NCBI RefSeq assembly: GCF_014192095.1
Contig: NZ_JACHXN010000024.1
Span: forward strand, 20,799 to 84,798
DNA from: Phyllobacterium trifolii
GTDB lineage: Bacteria; Pseudomonadota; Alphaproteobacteria; Rhizobiales; Rhizobiaceae
Reading direction: 5' to 3'
Length of the DNA stretch: 64,000 nucleotides
The notes beneath the pieces were generated by a model that was not told the origin of the DNA, did not search any database, and was given only the letters and a program-made list of their open reading frames with translations. A program made the position numbers and the translations under genes. Each line of letters starts with the position of its first letter. Positions within the stretch are counted from its first letter, which is position 1. Shown piece by piece: positions 17,619 to 27,328 of this stretch.

Positions 17619-17894
17619 ATGAACAGACCAATAACGGCTCTTCTTGCTTTGGTCTTAGCGATCAGCTTGCATTCCCCGGTTGCATTTGCCGAAGTGGACA
17701 GTGCAGCGCAGCTCGCAACTATCAACAAGATCATAAGAGGGGAGGGAAAGCCTGGTGAAACCGCTACAGCGAAAAACGGGGAAGTTATTTACACCGTTTT
17801 ATTAGGTGGCATCGTTGAAATCAGAAATTTGCGCTACAACACCGTACAACGGTTCAGTACAATAAAACCGAACGATAACAACAGGTCAAAATAA
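17619..17894 (+). CDS. Small exported protein (91 aa), unknown
   Basis: The protein begins with a clear signal peptide (MNRPITALLALVLAISLHS, cleavage after VAFA near residue 24), leaving a mature chain of about 67 residues rich in polar residues with no cysteines. The stretch GEVIYTVLLGGIVEIRNL suggests beta structure. ATG 17619 follows CAGGGA and fits the signal peptide; the open frame extends back to 17517 without support. It converges with the cellulose operon, ending 18 bases before that operon's last stop. No family recognised. Confidence 0.65.
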   Translation: MNRPITALLALVLAISLHSPVAFAEVDSAAQLATINKIIRGEGKPGETATAKNGEVIYTVLLGGIVEIRNLRYNTVQRFSTIKPNDNNRSK

Positions 17895-17912
17895 CAAGGT
17901 TTCCGATCTCCC

Positions 17913-20225
17913 TCAGTACTCCTTGTTCCGTATTGCCCTGACCGTTGCCATACCCCGCAAGCCGTCCTTGCTGCCCGTAGCCGCCACGGCTTCAAACACC
18001 CGCTGCGCATCGGATAGGCGATTCAAATTCAGGTAAGCATAACCGCGCAGAACCATGAGGTCGTTGCGCTCCGGTGCTATGCGCGCCCGTTGGTCAAGTG
18101 CGAGCAAGGCTTCGTTGTAGCGGCCGGCGGTAAAAGAATCCGTGGCGCGGGAGGCCAGCAGGGCGGTGTCGAGTTCGATCTGCCGTGATTGTCGCTGCCG
18201 CGCTTTGGACGCGGCGACAGCCGCCTTGTCGGCAAGTCCAGCACGGAGATAAGCGAGGCTCTGACCGTAGGCGGCGTCGCTCTTGGCCGCTTCCGATCGG
18301 CTGAGTAAACCTCGTTCGAATGCTGCCGCCGCTTCAAGTGGACGGTTCATGTCCATCAGGCACCAGCCGCGCGTCACTGCGCGGTCGGGCGAGAGCGTTT
18401 GCGGATCGATCGTTGTCGTGCAGCCGCGAGATGCACGCTGGCCGGTGTTGACCGTCGTTTGCTGCAGGGAACGTGTACGTCGCGGTTCTGGGGCCGGTTG
18501 CAGTGGTTCGGTTTGATATTGCGAATTCTGTGGCTGGGTAGCCCTGGTCCGCGCGATGGTTTCGGCAACCCGGTCTGCAAGAGTAGGGGCAAGCGTCGTA
18601 CTGAGCGGAGTGGCTGCGACACCTGAACCGTCTTGGGGAAGTGTTGCTCCCGGATTTGTTGTTGGTTGGGTCGCCGTCAAGGTATCGGTACCAAAGCGCT
18701 CCGGTGACGGAACCAGACCGCGTTGACGCGTGTTGCGCAATTCCCCCAGCCGCGCAATCCGGTCGGACTTGCCTGCCCAGCGCCGCTGGATATCGGCGAC
18801 TCCCGCCGTGTCGCCAAGCTGCTCGCGGGTTAGAACCAGACCATAGGATGATGGCTCGTCGTCGGGTTTCCATAGAAGTGCTGTTGAAAACCAGCCGGAC
18901 GCCGTCTCGAACTGGTTGAGGAGGTAGGCATACCAGCCGAGCTGCTGTGCCGCATTGGCGTCCTTGGCCATCATGACTTCCGGAACCATACGTTGCAGTA
19001 TCGCCGGAGCAATCTCGACAGGTGGGTCTTGTGCTAGAAGATTTGCAACGGCAGCCATATAAACGGCTTTCGCACCGTCTGAACTGTCGCGCCATTCATA
19101 GATGGTTGCCTCGGCTTCTGCCGGCCGCGACTGCGCGATCATTGCAAGCGCGAGGCCCTGCGAAGACGAGGCCGCATTTTCACGGTCATGGGAAAGCCTG
19201 AACCATTTTTCGGCGGACACCGGGTCGTTGCGACGGAGGTAGTACCAGCCAAGGATCAACGGGTCGGAAGGCTCGACAATGTCATTCGCCAGTTTCTCGA
19301 CACGGCTCATATCGGCTGGCGATACCGCCAGTTTTGGGTCTGAGCCCGCGTCGGCAACTGCCTTTCGTGCGAGGTCATTGCGAATGGAATCGAATTCCTT
19401 GCCGCCGTCCTTATTCGTCTTTTCTCTTGCGAGCAAAACGTCGAGGTCGGTCCGGCTCAATAGTGGCAACGCTTTCTGAACTGTCGCCAGCCGCTCTTCG
19501 GGCTTGGTGCAGTTGTCGAGAATATACCCATAGGCGTCTTTGGCCCGTGCCGCACGGTCAGTCTTGGCAAATGCTTCGGCAACCCGCCAGAGCACATCGA
19601 CATCGCTGCAAGTCAAAAGACTGTTGTGGGACGAACCGATGCGGATGACGGTATCATACTGCTTGAGGTCTGATGCGTTGATTAATTGCTCACGTGATTC
19701 TGCAAGCTCCACCAGCTGCAACATATCCGCCGGAGGCTTCCAGCCCGGCTCGGAGGTCTGTCGTTCCTGAATGGCTTTGCGCAGTTCCGGGAGTTTGCCA
19801 GCTGCATAAAGCTTCCACATCGCATCGAGCGCCGTGTCGGCTTGGGGAGCCACGGAGGTTGGATCATCAGGAGGCGTCCACCCGGGGTAAAGTGCGCGCA
19901 AACGTGCGATCTCCGCTTCGAGCCTGCGCTTGTCTCCTTGACGGGCGAAATAGCGAAGCGCCGTTTCATCCACCTTAGGCGCAGGCGCTGCACCGGGCGC
20001 TGGTGCAGCAGGCTTGGGAGCTTGCGTTTTCGGTGCCCGCCCGGACTGAACTACGACATAACCATCTTGGGCTTGCGCGTCCTGCGCCGGATCCCCACTC
20101 TCAGGCATTGCCGGACGGACTGAGCCGTTCGTGGTTGCGAGAGCTGGAACATAGTCCAACTGAACCGCGGCTACTCCGGCAAAGGCGGCGATAATGGGAA
20201 GAATGAGCAGTGTCGACTTCTTCAT
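17913..20225 (-). CDS. Cellulose operon TPR protein (BcsC-like periplasmic scaffold, no barrel)
   Basis: A 770-aa protein with an N-terminal signal/anchor helix (about 4-24), a Pro/Ala-rich linker (about 60-85) and then many helical repeats of the TPR/Sel1 kind, most clearly in the last 130 residues (AAAFERGLLSRSEAAKSD..., EALLALDQRARIAPERND, DAQRVFEAV). BcsC of enterobacteria has TPRs followed by an outer-membrane barrel; here the barrel is absent. It is the last gene of the cellulose operon and its ATG overlaps the bcsZ stop (ATGA). A role in arranging the export path of the glucan in the periplasm is inferred. An extension of the frame to 20348 overlaps bcsZ and lacks support. Confidence 0.8.
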   Translation of the reverse strand: MKKSTLLILPIIAAFAGVAAVQLDYVPALATTNGSVRPAMPESGDPAQDAQAQDGYVVVQSGRAPKTQAPKPAAPAPGAAPAPKVDETALRYFARQGDKRRLEAEIARLRALYPGWTPPDDPTSVAPQADTALDAMWKLYAAGKLPELRKAIQERQTSEPGWKPPADMLQLVELAESREQLINASDLKQYDTVIRIGSSHNSLLTCSDVDVLWRVAEAFAKTDRAARAKDAYGYILDNCTKPEERLATVQKALPLLSRTDLDVLLAREKTNKDGGKEFDSIRNDLARKAVADAGSDPKLAVSPADMSRVEKLANDIVEPSDPLILGWYYLRRNDPVSAEKWFRLSHDRENAASSSQGLALAMIAQSRPAEAEATIYEWRDSSDGAKAVYMAAVANLLAQDPPVEIAPAILQRMVPEVMMAKDANAAQQLGWYAYLLNQFETASGWFSTALLWKPDDEPSSYGLVLTREQLGDTAGVADIQRRWAGKSDRIARLGELRNTRQRGLVPSPERFGTDTLTATQPTTNPGATLPQDGSGVAATPLSTTLAPTLADRVAETIARTRATQPQNSQYQTEPLQPAPEPRRTRSLQQTTVNTGQRASRGCTTTIDPQTLSPDRAVTRGWCLMDMNRPLEAAAAFERGLLSRSEAAKSDAAYGQSLAYLRAGLADKAAVAASKARQRQSRQIELDTALLASRATDSFTAGRYNEALLALDQRARIAPERNDLMVLRGYAYLNLNRLSDAQRVFEAVAATGSKDGLRGMATVRAIRNKEY

Positions 20226-21274
20226 AGGCATTCCGGATGTTGGCCGTAGACAAAGGATAGCGACAACAAATGGAGTGTCGATGGATAATAAAGTGTTGGC
20301 CGGAAGGACCTTACGCTTTCGGGAAGCTTCTTCTTGTCGAGTACGCAATCGACCAGCGCAGGAATAATTGTGTAACCGGGGTCGGTCAGGGTCTCTGTCG
20401 CAGTTCCGCTCGGAATATCGACAATCGCGACGTTTGTACCGTCAGGCGACATGCCCTGGCGCAGCGGTTCGAGCTGTGCGCGATCGGTGACACCGGCGCG
20501 CATCATATAGAGCGGGATGCGCAAGGCATTGTAGCCGAATTCAGGCGGGAATCCCTTGGCTGGCTTGAAAACTGTTCTTGCGGAGATCCAGTCAGCAGGC
20601 AAAGAGCGTGGACCCCCGCGCGCGACATCGATCAATGACAAGCCATCCTTGCCAAGCCTGTTCCAATCAGTCGCTTGGTCGAGGGCTGCAAATTTCGGGA
20701 AAACCTCAAAAATCCAGTAGGAGAGGTTGATAACCGGGCCGTCCTCGCGATCAGCCGCCGAAAAACCGGTAACGCCAGGGAGCAGCAGAAGCTGCTTTTG
20801 AGCCTCGATCACATTTGCTTTGCCGATGGCCCGGATCATGGTTTTCGCGGTCGCCGTCAGATCATTGCGGTTCCAACCGGAACCGGCGAGAGTCAATGCG
20901 TATGCAATCAATATGTCGCCGTCGGAGGCGTTGTTGCTGTCGGTCACATGCGGCTTACTGTTGGGGTCCCATTTCCATACGGCAAGGCCATCGTCACGCA
21001 ACAGAAACTCCGTGCGCGTGAACGACCAGATGAGGTCGAAATCTGCCTTGCTGTTGGCAAGGTACGCAAGGAGCAATCCATAACCCTGGCTCTCACTGTG
21101 GCTGATTTTACCGTTGGCGTCGTCGATAACACGGCCGCTCGTGTCGACGAAATGCGACTTGTAGGCCTGCCAGTCATCCGGCTTTACGTGAGCCTTTGCC
21201 GATGTTTGCCCCATGGAAGTGTTGCTCCAAACAAGAGCCGCGAGAACTGCCAAGGCAAGACTGTACAGCCTCAT
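20222..21274 (-). CDS. bcsZ: Cellulose-operon endoglucanase, glycoside hydrolase family 8
   Basis: A 350-aa periplasmic beta-1,4-endoglucanase. It has a signal peptide (cleavage near SMGQ, residue 23), the GH8 acid motif HSESQGYGLLLA (Glu about residue 62) and NNASDGDILIAYAL (Asp about 118). In cellulose operons this enzyme trims or releases glucan chains and is needed for normal fibre formation; the Agrobacterium equivalent is CelC. Start and stop overlap the flanking genes by four bases each. Confidence 0.93.
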   Translation of the reverse strand: MRLYSLALAVLAALVWSNTSMGQTSAKAHVKPDDWQAYKSHFVDTSGRVIDDANGKISHSESQGYGLLLAYLANSKADFDLIWSFTRTEFLLRDDGLAVWKWDPNSKPHVTDSNNASDGDILIAYALTLAGSGWNRNDLTATAKTMIRAIGKANVIEAQKQLLLLPGVTGFSAADREDGPVINLSYWIFEVFPKFAALDQATDWNRLGKDGLSLIDVARGGPRSLPADWISARTVFKPAKGFPPEFGYNALRIPLYMMRAGVTDRAQLEPLRQGMSPDGTNVAIVDIPSGTATETLTDPGYTIIPALVDCVLDKKKLPESVRSFRPTLYYPSTLHLLSLSFVYGQHPECL

Positions 21275-23607
21275 ACGCGCCTCCCCAAATTGGAAAGGAG
21301 ACGCGACGTGGCGATACCAAGCAAAGTCGAAAAGACGATGAGCAGCAGCGAAAACGAAAGTATATTGCCGGATAGCCAGTTCGCGATAATCAGGCGCATA
21401 TTGGAAAAGGACAGGGGCTGTGTCGGCACGAAAGTAAATTCGCCGACAGGTACCTCCTGAATTTCGTCAGTGCCGCCTTTGTAGATGGAGATATGGCCGT
21501 CGAGTTTTGACCAGCGATCCTGCTGTGTCATGGCGCGAACACTGTCCAGAAGGCTATCGTCCGTAGGTGCAGTCACCAAGGTCCACACACCATCACCGGC
21601 AGGATTGGCCCTCTGCGCGACCAGCAGCGAAGCAGCCGGTTCCGGTGCATAGGGCTCGTCGCGGCCAGCATAAAAAGAGAATGAATTCAGCGAGATGTTG
21701 AAGGTACGGTTGAGCCAATCATCGAATGACGAGATCTGTCCGCGCCAGCCGCGTCCGGCGAGCCGCTCACGCCACTGATCGAATTCGACCTGCGTGGGAC
21801 CCGTGTCGACCGCCGGTTCGACGCCCCGCACGTCGCTCCAGACCGTACGGATGTTCTCGGCAATGCCGGTCTGGGTCAGCACGGTCGACTCGATCTGGGG
21901 AATTGCGCCCATAAACAGGGCGTTTGAATTGACGGTGGAATTCGCCGTGGCGCGAGGGTCGACCTCAAGCGGCCTTCCTGCCGCGACGGACATGCGTGCG
22001 AGCAGGGTGGCGGCGGCGGAGTAAGTCTTTTCGCCCCCATTGTTGATAATCACCGGCAGCGGTTTGTCGGAGCGGCCATAGGGAAAGCTCGTGCCACTCA
22101 GGCCTGCCAGATTGGGCATTGTGCCGATCCTGGCGAAGTCAGGCATCACGAATTCTGACGTGTCGAACAAAGCGAAACGCGTAGGGGAGGTTGCGCCCGT
22201 TCCTGGTGCACACGCCGTGTCAGAACGCGTGCTGAGTACGGCTTCCAACGTAATCAGATTAGCGCCGGGACGGAAATGCCGCATGGTGAAACCGATAGGA
22301 AAATGCCGAAGAATTTCGCCGCCTCTCGTGGTTATGGGAAGCGTCGCAGCGATATTGTCATTGACGTAGATATTGATCTGGCTGCCCGGGAGAACGTCCT
22401 CGGAGTAAGCGGCATCCAGCAGAATTGTCGCTTTGCCATAGTCATTGGCATAAAAGTCCGATGGCACGCCGATTGCAAATTCCGTGCGCAAACGCCGTCC
22501 ATTGAAGTTGCGTGTCGATACACCCAGCTCACTGAACTTCGCCCGGGACGCAGACGTGAACAAAGGAACATCGGGTGAGCGCCATGTCTGTGTTGAAAGG
22601 AACGAGCGGGGCACGCCGATTTCGCGCTTCAACGGATCGACTATGCTGGCGACAGCATTCGTTACGGTCTGCCAATCCGGCCCGCGGACGCGCAGCACAG
22701 AACCTCCCGTAGCCGGATCATCTACGAAAGCGGCGAGAGGTGCTCCAGGGGTGTTTGCGAGCAAGGCTTCCGGCAATCCTTGCAGTTCATCATCGGTGCC
22801 AACCAAGATCGTGAGAGAGCCGGGCAATTGCTCTTTCGGCATTGCCGGAGAGATCGTAACAGCCAGATTGGGCATATTGGCAAGGACCGCCAGTGCTTCG
22901 GCGAGATGTAGCATAGGCGCTGTCGCCGCCATACGATTGATGGCGGGCACGACGAGATTAAAGGTTGTGCGACCCGCCGCATCGACGCCGATGGCCCGTA
23001 TATCATTGATCTTTCTGAATCTGCGGGCAGCATCTCCTGCAAATGACAGAAAGGTCTTGGACGGATCGACTTCCGCCCAAAGTTCATAAGTCGACTGGAC
23101 GGTGCAGTCCGTCCGGTGACGTAGACTGGTACTCATCTTGAAGACGTTGAGACCTGCCTTCAATATTCCTGCCGGGACATCGACAGTCAGCGTCTTCCTG
23201 TTTTCCGACGATTGCACAGGTTCGTTGACGATCCGGGCATTGTTGATTGCCAAGGTCAGTGTCGACCATTCCGGCGCGACGATAAGGCTGTTCTGGTAAG
23301 TCAGTGACAACGTTGCCGCAGACGCCGCCTGATCCTCGGTAATGAAGACGGCCCAGGTTTTCTCGCCGGTTTCTCCACTGAAGGACAAGCTGTCTTGCGG
23401 GATGATATAGCGGACTGCCGGGGTTTCTACCTTTGGAGCGGGCAATACGGGAACGAGATCGGGCGTTGCAGGCACAGTCGGCTGTTCCGGTGGTGGAGCT
23501 GGTTCCTCCGCCGGTTTTTCAGGTGACATGTCGAACGGCGGGACCTGAGCCTGCAAGGGCAGCGTGGCAAGCACTGTCAATAGGCAGGCGGTGAACAGCC
23601 GTTTCAT
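21271..23607 (-). CDS. bcsB: Cellulose synthase regulatory/periplasmic subunit
   Basis: A 778-aa BcsB protein: signal peptide (MKRLFTACLLTVLATLPLQAQ), a Pro-rich linker (about 25-60), two repeats of the carbohydrate-binding plus ferredoxin-like module in the periplasm, and a C-terminal membrane helix (about 745-768) that packs against BcsA. ATG 23607 is preferred since it lies at the bcsA stop (TGATG) and begins a perfect signal peptide; the frame is open upstream only because it overlaps bcsA. It guides the nascent glucan across the periplasm. Confidence 0.93.
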   Translation of the reverse strand: MKRLFTACLLTVLATLPLQAQVPPFDMSPEKPAEEPAPPPEQPTVPATPDLVPVLPAPKVETPAVRYIIPQDSLSFSGETGEKTWAVFITEDQAASAATLSLTYQNSLIVAPEWSTLTLAINNARIVNEPVQSSENRKTLTVDVPAGILKAGLNVFKMSTSLRHRTDCTVQSTYELWAEVDPSKTFLSFAGDAARRFRKINDIRAIGVDAAGRTTFNLVVPAINRMAATAPMLHLAEALAVLANMPNLAVTISPAMPKEQLPGSLTILVGTDDELQGLPEALLANTPGAPLAAFVDDPATGGSVLRVRGPDWQTVTNAVASIVDPLKREIGVPRSFLSTQTWRSPDVPLFTSASRAKFSELGVSTRNFNGRRLRTEFAIGVPSDFYANDYGKATILLDAAYSEDVLPGSQINIYVNDNIAATLPITTRGGEILRHFPIGFTMRHFRPGANLITLEAVLSTRSDTACAPGTGATSPTRFALFDTSEFVMPDFARIGTMPNLAGLSGTSFPYGRSDKPLPVIINNGGEKTYSAAATLLARMSVAAGRPLEVDPRATANSTVNSNALFMGAIPQIESTVLTQTGIAENIRTVWSDVRGVEPAVDTGPTQVEFDQWRERLAGRGWRGQISSFDDWLNRTFNISLNSFSFYAGRDEPYAPEPAASLLVAQRANPAGDGVWTLVTAPTDDSLLDSVRAMTQQDRWSKLDGHISIYKGGTDEIQEVPVGEFTFVPTQPLSFSNMRLIIANWLSGNILSFSLLLIVFSTLLGIATSRLLSNLGRRV

Positions 23608-25784
23608 CACGTGCGCTCCCATCCCGCCTTGTCCCTTCCGGTGATCTGCCGAGCAAGATAGGAGAAGCCACGGTAGGTCTGGAACATGGCTACGCCGAAG
23701 AACCAGATGGTTCCCTTGATCAGGCCTGGATTGCCGCGCCTGTCGAGCTGAAATTTCGTCCATTGCGAAGAGTTTGCAAAGATCAGATCCGCTATCAGCT
23801 TATGGTCCGTGGGATCATCAGGCATGAACAGGCAGCCAACCGCAGTCTCGCCGGCCTGTTTTCGGATGTTTCGCACCTGAATGGGAAGATCGCCCATTTC
23901 GCCAGTCGCCGATGTCTTGAAGCGAACGTCCGATGCCATATCGATAGACAGCTGATCGGTGAGATTTCCCAAAAGCTGGACGCGTATGCCATTGACGGAA
24001 ACATCGTCTATCGTTCCCGAAACCCATTTGTCGCCAAACCGGAATTCGCAACGCCTCGAAACCTTGACGCGGCGGGACGGCCGTTTATCTCCTCGTTCGG
24101 AGACCACGCCGAGAGCGCAACCAGCAAAGATCAGGTTGAGCAGGTTCCAGGCGCCAACAACCAACGTGACATCGGCCTTATAAGGCTCCGTATAAATACG
24201 ATAGATTGTCACGCCGACACCGATGAGCAGCACGAAAAATATGACGAAGAAAGGTGCGGCCAGTTCCGACAGGCGGCTGCGGTCGATCCGTTCATCCTTC
24301 GCAGTCACCTTGAAAGTGGGTTTGCGCGGATTCAGCATCACCGAGATGACAGCGGGCAAAAGATGGATTGTTTGTACGTATTCGTAGAGTTCCGAAATCC
24401 ACGGCCAGCGGAATGCGCCATAGAGATAATTCTGCATCATCAGGTTCACGATCATGTAAATGAGCGTATAGGCAAGGAACTCACCGCCGGATGCGGTGAA
24501 GATTTCGAGGCCGAAGAAAAGATAGAACAAGGGAGCAATGAGAAATATGGCGCGGGGAAAGGGGAACAGCCAGAACAGCGTTGAGGACAGGTAACACAGA
24601 CGTTGCGGCAAGGAGAGACCGCCATTGAAAAGCGGAAAACGGAAGCGCAGAATTTGCATCATGCCTTGTGCCCAGCGGCTTCTCTGGCCGATGAAACTCG
24701 CAAAGGTCGCAGGCTGTAGCCCTGCAATAAGCGGCTTGTCGAGATAAACGCTGTTCCAGCCGCGTGAATGCAGTGCGATCGCCGTCTCGCAATCCTCGGT
24801 GATGCTGACGCCACTGAAACCGCCGGTCACGTTCAAAGCCTCACGGCGCAAGACCGCCGCTGATCCACAGAAGAACGCGGCGTTCCATTTATCAAGGCCG
24901 CGTTGGATGATGCCATAGAACATTTCGTTTTCGGATGGCATCTGTTCAAATGTCCGCAGATTGCGTTCGAGCGGGTCGGGATTGAGAAAGAAATGCGGTG
25001 TCTGGACAAGAAACAGCTTCTCGTCCTCATCGAAATAGCCAACTGTTTCTAACAGGAAATCGCGTGCAGGCGCGTGGTCGGCGTCGAAGACCGCGATCAG
25101 TTCGCCCGTCGAATGCTCCAGGCCGTTGTTGAGATTGCCGGCTTTCGCATGTGCGTTCTTCTCGCGGGTGAGATAGCGGACGTCGAGCGCTTCGCAGAGA
25201 GCTTTGAGGTCTGTGAAACGCTTCTCCGCGCTATGGGCTTCAACGATCTTTTCAGCATTGCGTTTTTGTACCGTCCCACCATCGTCAAGAATCCAGACGG
25301 TCATCCTGCCGGCAGGATAATCCATGGCCTTTGCCGCCGCCATGGTATTGGCCAGGAGTTCGATGTCCTCGTTGTAGGTCGGAATAAAGACGTCGACGCT
25401 CGGCAGTTTACCCTTGACTGTTGGCCGGTCGGGCCGGTGCGGCAGGGGCATAGCCACCACGAACAGACTAAGCGCCAGCATCATCACGCTATACATTTCC
25501 GCTAGATACAACAGGAAACCCGGGATGAAGTTTTCCAGCTGATTGATCGGGGGCAGGGTACTGGTCGTGCGCCAGTAGACATAGCGCATGACGATAGCCG
25601 TGCCGAAGGCTAGCGCGATCAACCGCCAGATACCGCCTGCATTCAGTGTCTTGAGCACCATCATGATTGCCAGCACCGTTGCACCCGCGATCAGCTGCGT
25701 CTGCAGGTTCACCGGTAAAGTGACGAGCAGGAGCACGCAGATCGACATGAACATCCATGTCATGATGATGCCTAGTCTACGCAT
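23607..25784 (-). CDS. bcsA: Cellulose synthase catalytic subunit with C-terminal PilZ domain
   Basis: A 725-aa family 2 glycosyltransferase that polymerises UDP-glucose and translocates the chain. Catalytic elements in order: TYNED (about 137), DDGG (about 170), DADHAPARD (about 240), TEDCET (about 331) and QRSRW (about 368). About eight membrane helices flank the GT domain. The PilZ domain follows at about 580-670 with RRVKVSRRCEFRF and DVSVNG, so the enzyme is expected to need cyclic di-GMP. No diguanylate cyclase is encoded nearby. The gene is the second of the operon after bcsN. Confidence 0.95.
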   Translation of the reverse strand: MRRLGIIMTWMFMSICVLLLVTLPVNLQTQLIAGATVLAIMMVLKTLNAGGIWRLIALAFGTAIVMRYVYWRTTSTLPPINQLENFIPGFLLYLAEMYSVMMLALSLFVVAMPLPHRPDRPTVKGKLPSVDVFIPTYNEDIELLANTMAAAKAMDYPAGRMTVWILDDGGTVQKRNAEKIVEAHSAEKRFTDLKALCEALDVRYLTREKNAHAKAGNLNNGLEHSTGELIAVFDADHAPARDFLLETVGYFDEDEKLFLVQTPHFFLNPDPLERNLRTFEQMPSENEMFYGIIQRGLDKWNAAFFCGSAAVLRREALNVTGGFSGVSITEDCETAIALHSRGWNSVYLDKPLIAGLQPATFASFIGQRSRWAQGMMQILRFRFPLFNGGLSLPQRLCYLSSTLFWLFPFPRAIFLIAPLFYLFFGLEIFTASGGEFLAYTLIYMIVNLMMQNYLYGAFRWPWISELYEYVQTIHLLPAVISVMLNPRKPTFKVTAKDERIDRSRLSELAAPFFVIFFVLLIGVGVTIYRIYTEPYKADVTLVVGAWNLLNLIFAGCALGVVSERGDKRPSRRVKVSRRCEFRFGDKWVSGTIDDVSVNGIRVQLLGNLTDQLSIDMASDVRFKTSATGEMGDLPIQVRNIRKQAGETAVGCLFMPDDPTDHKLIADLIFANSSQWTKFQLDRRGNPGLIKGTIWFFGVAMFQTYRGFSYLARQITGRDKAGWERT

Positions 25785-25908
25785 GAATCACCGTTTCGAT
25801 ATGATGATTGGCAGTTGAGGCGTTCATATCATTTCCCGATTGCGTGAGGTTGTAATCGCTTTGTGTATGCTTCCCCCTGATGATTGTAACGCTCCAAAAG
25901 TTTCTGGT

Positions 25909-26868
25909 TTACTGCTGGCCGGTTGCCGGAGGCGGTGGAACGTAAATATTGCTATTCGTATTTGCTGGCCGAGTGCCCGCTCCCGGCACTACCGGAGCGG
26001 TACCGATCGGCTGGCTGGTACTCGTGCCCTGCATGCCGGGCGGAGGCGGAACGAGCGGCCCGATGGGTGCAGGCCTCAGTCTCACAGGAACTGCAGGTGC
26101 AGCTTGGGTGTCGACCCTGCGCTGGATCTGCGCCCGCAGCGGCTGGGCGGGAGGCGGCATTAGCGCTTCGGCGGGTGGTGCCTTCGGACCGGACGGATAG
26201 ATGTCTTCACCGGATTTGCCGAGATTTTCGGCAGGGCCCGGGGCGTCGCCGTATGGATTCCAGCTGTAGTCATTAAATGCCGCGTTGACGCTGTACCCAT
26301 ACATGAACGCCAGCAATTGCTGTTCGGTCAGGTTTGAATCACACAGCCGCAATCGAACCTGAATGGATCCCCGGCCGGTCAGCCAGCGGCTCTGGCTTTC
26401 CCCTGGGCGGATGCGCTGCCACGCATAAACGCATGTATCGCCTGAGCGTGACCGCCCCGACGCATAGCCAAATGGACCGTAGCGATTTTGCACGTAGTTC
26501 GGCGAACGATGCATGACTATTCCGGGAAGGGTGCCGCGCATTTCGCGCGAAATGTCGGTGACGCCCAACTGCGAGTCGCGCAATTTATCGCCTCCAGACA
26601 AATTGGCCTTGACCGGCCCGAAGAACTGCACGCGTAACACGTTCTGGCCAGGTGTCCGCGCTGAGGTGGCGAGCAGAATCTCCTGCTGGACCGCATTGTT
26701 ATACGGCCGCTCGATGACGCTGACGATCGACGGCCCGCCGGGCGGCGGCAGCGCAAAAGCCTGGCTGGTATCAACGGTACGGGTCGATACCAATATCTGC
26801 GGCGCACCACCGGCGGCGCAGCCCGCTAGCGAAGAAATTAAGATCAGCCCTGCCGCCTTCATGTACAT
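25909..26868 (-). CDS. bcsN: Cellulose biosynthesis lipoprotein BcsN
   Basis: A protein of about 319 aa with a lipoprotein signal (MYMKAAGLILISSLAGC, Cys17 as the lipid site), so probably anchored in the outer membrane. The central part fits the BcsN family of rhizobial cellulose clusters (GPFGYASG, then CVYAWQRI, then RLRLCDSNL and a NPYGDAPG segment). The C-terminal 90 residues are Pro-rich and probably disordered. It is the first gene of the operon, 124 bases before bcsA. ATG 26868 is chosen for the lipobox distance; ATG 26886 and 26862 are also in frame and no clear ribosome site decides. Its biochemical role is not known. Confidence 0.78.
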   Translation of the reverse strand: MYMKAAGLILISSLAGCAAGGAPQILVSTRTVDTSQAFALPPPGGPSIVSVIERPYNNAVQQEILLATSARTPGQNVLRVQFFGPVKANLSGGDKLRDSQLGVTDISREMRGTLPGIVMHRSPNYVQNRYGPFGYASGRSRSGDTCVYAWQRIRPGESQSRWLTGRGSIQVRLRLCDSNLTEQQLLAFMYGYSVNAAFNDYSWNPYGDAPGPAENLGKSGEDIYPSGPKAPPAEALMPPPAQPLRAQIQRRVDTQAAPAVPVRLRPAPIGPLVPPPPGMQGTSTSQPIGTAPVVPGAGTRPANTNSNIYVPPPPATGQQ

Positions 26869-27328
26869 CAAAAAAGCGTAGGTCATAGTACTGATTCGTT
26901 CAAAGGTTGTGGTCCAAATACCTTGGGAAAAGTCGGATTATCCGGTTTATTTCCGCGGATAACGTTGATCCTGGGATGATGGACTGCCAGCCGCATAGGC
27001 AACCATAGGGCTCGCGCATGCTTTCCGTCGCAGTGCTGTCAACAGCGTCTTTCATTTGGCGAGGCGGCTCAACAAGGAAGTCCTTATCTCATCCGCCGTT
27101 GCGAAAGAGGTCGATAAGCCCTGGTCGCTCTTGGGACAGGCTTCGGAAGTGCAGTCCACTCCAACGCCAAGGTGTGCGGTGCAGCAACGATTCATGCTTG
27201 AAATGTTCAGTAAAGAGGGTATTACTTAACAAAATTACTCAACACGATGGGAAATCGTGTGAGAAAAAGGGAACGAAGGATCTTTTCAAAGAGCGGCGCG
27301 GTGTCGCTTATGTATCTGGGAGGAATGC
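26869..27328. promoter_or_regulatory. Divergent promoter region of cellulose operon and sugar-type ABC operon
   Basis: No gene is supported here. The region should carry the promoters of bcsN (minus) and the transporter at 27329 (plus). An interrupted palindrome, TTATCCG (26938-26944) and CGGATAA (26956-26962), lies about 70 bases upstream of bcsN and could be an operator. A plus-strand frame of 104 codons (27018-27332) has no ribosome site and looks spurious. GGGAGG is positioned just before ATG 27329. Confidence 0.4.

Noticed and set aside
23763..24584. 273-codon plus-strand frame inside bcsA
   Set aside because: It is antisense to a highly conserved gene and carries no recognisable protein features.
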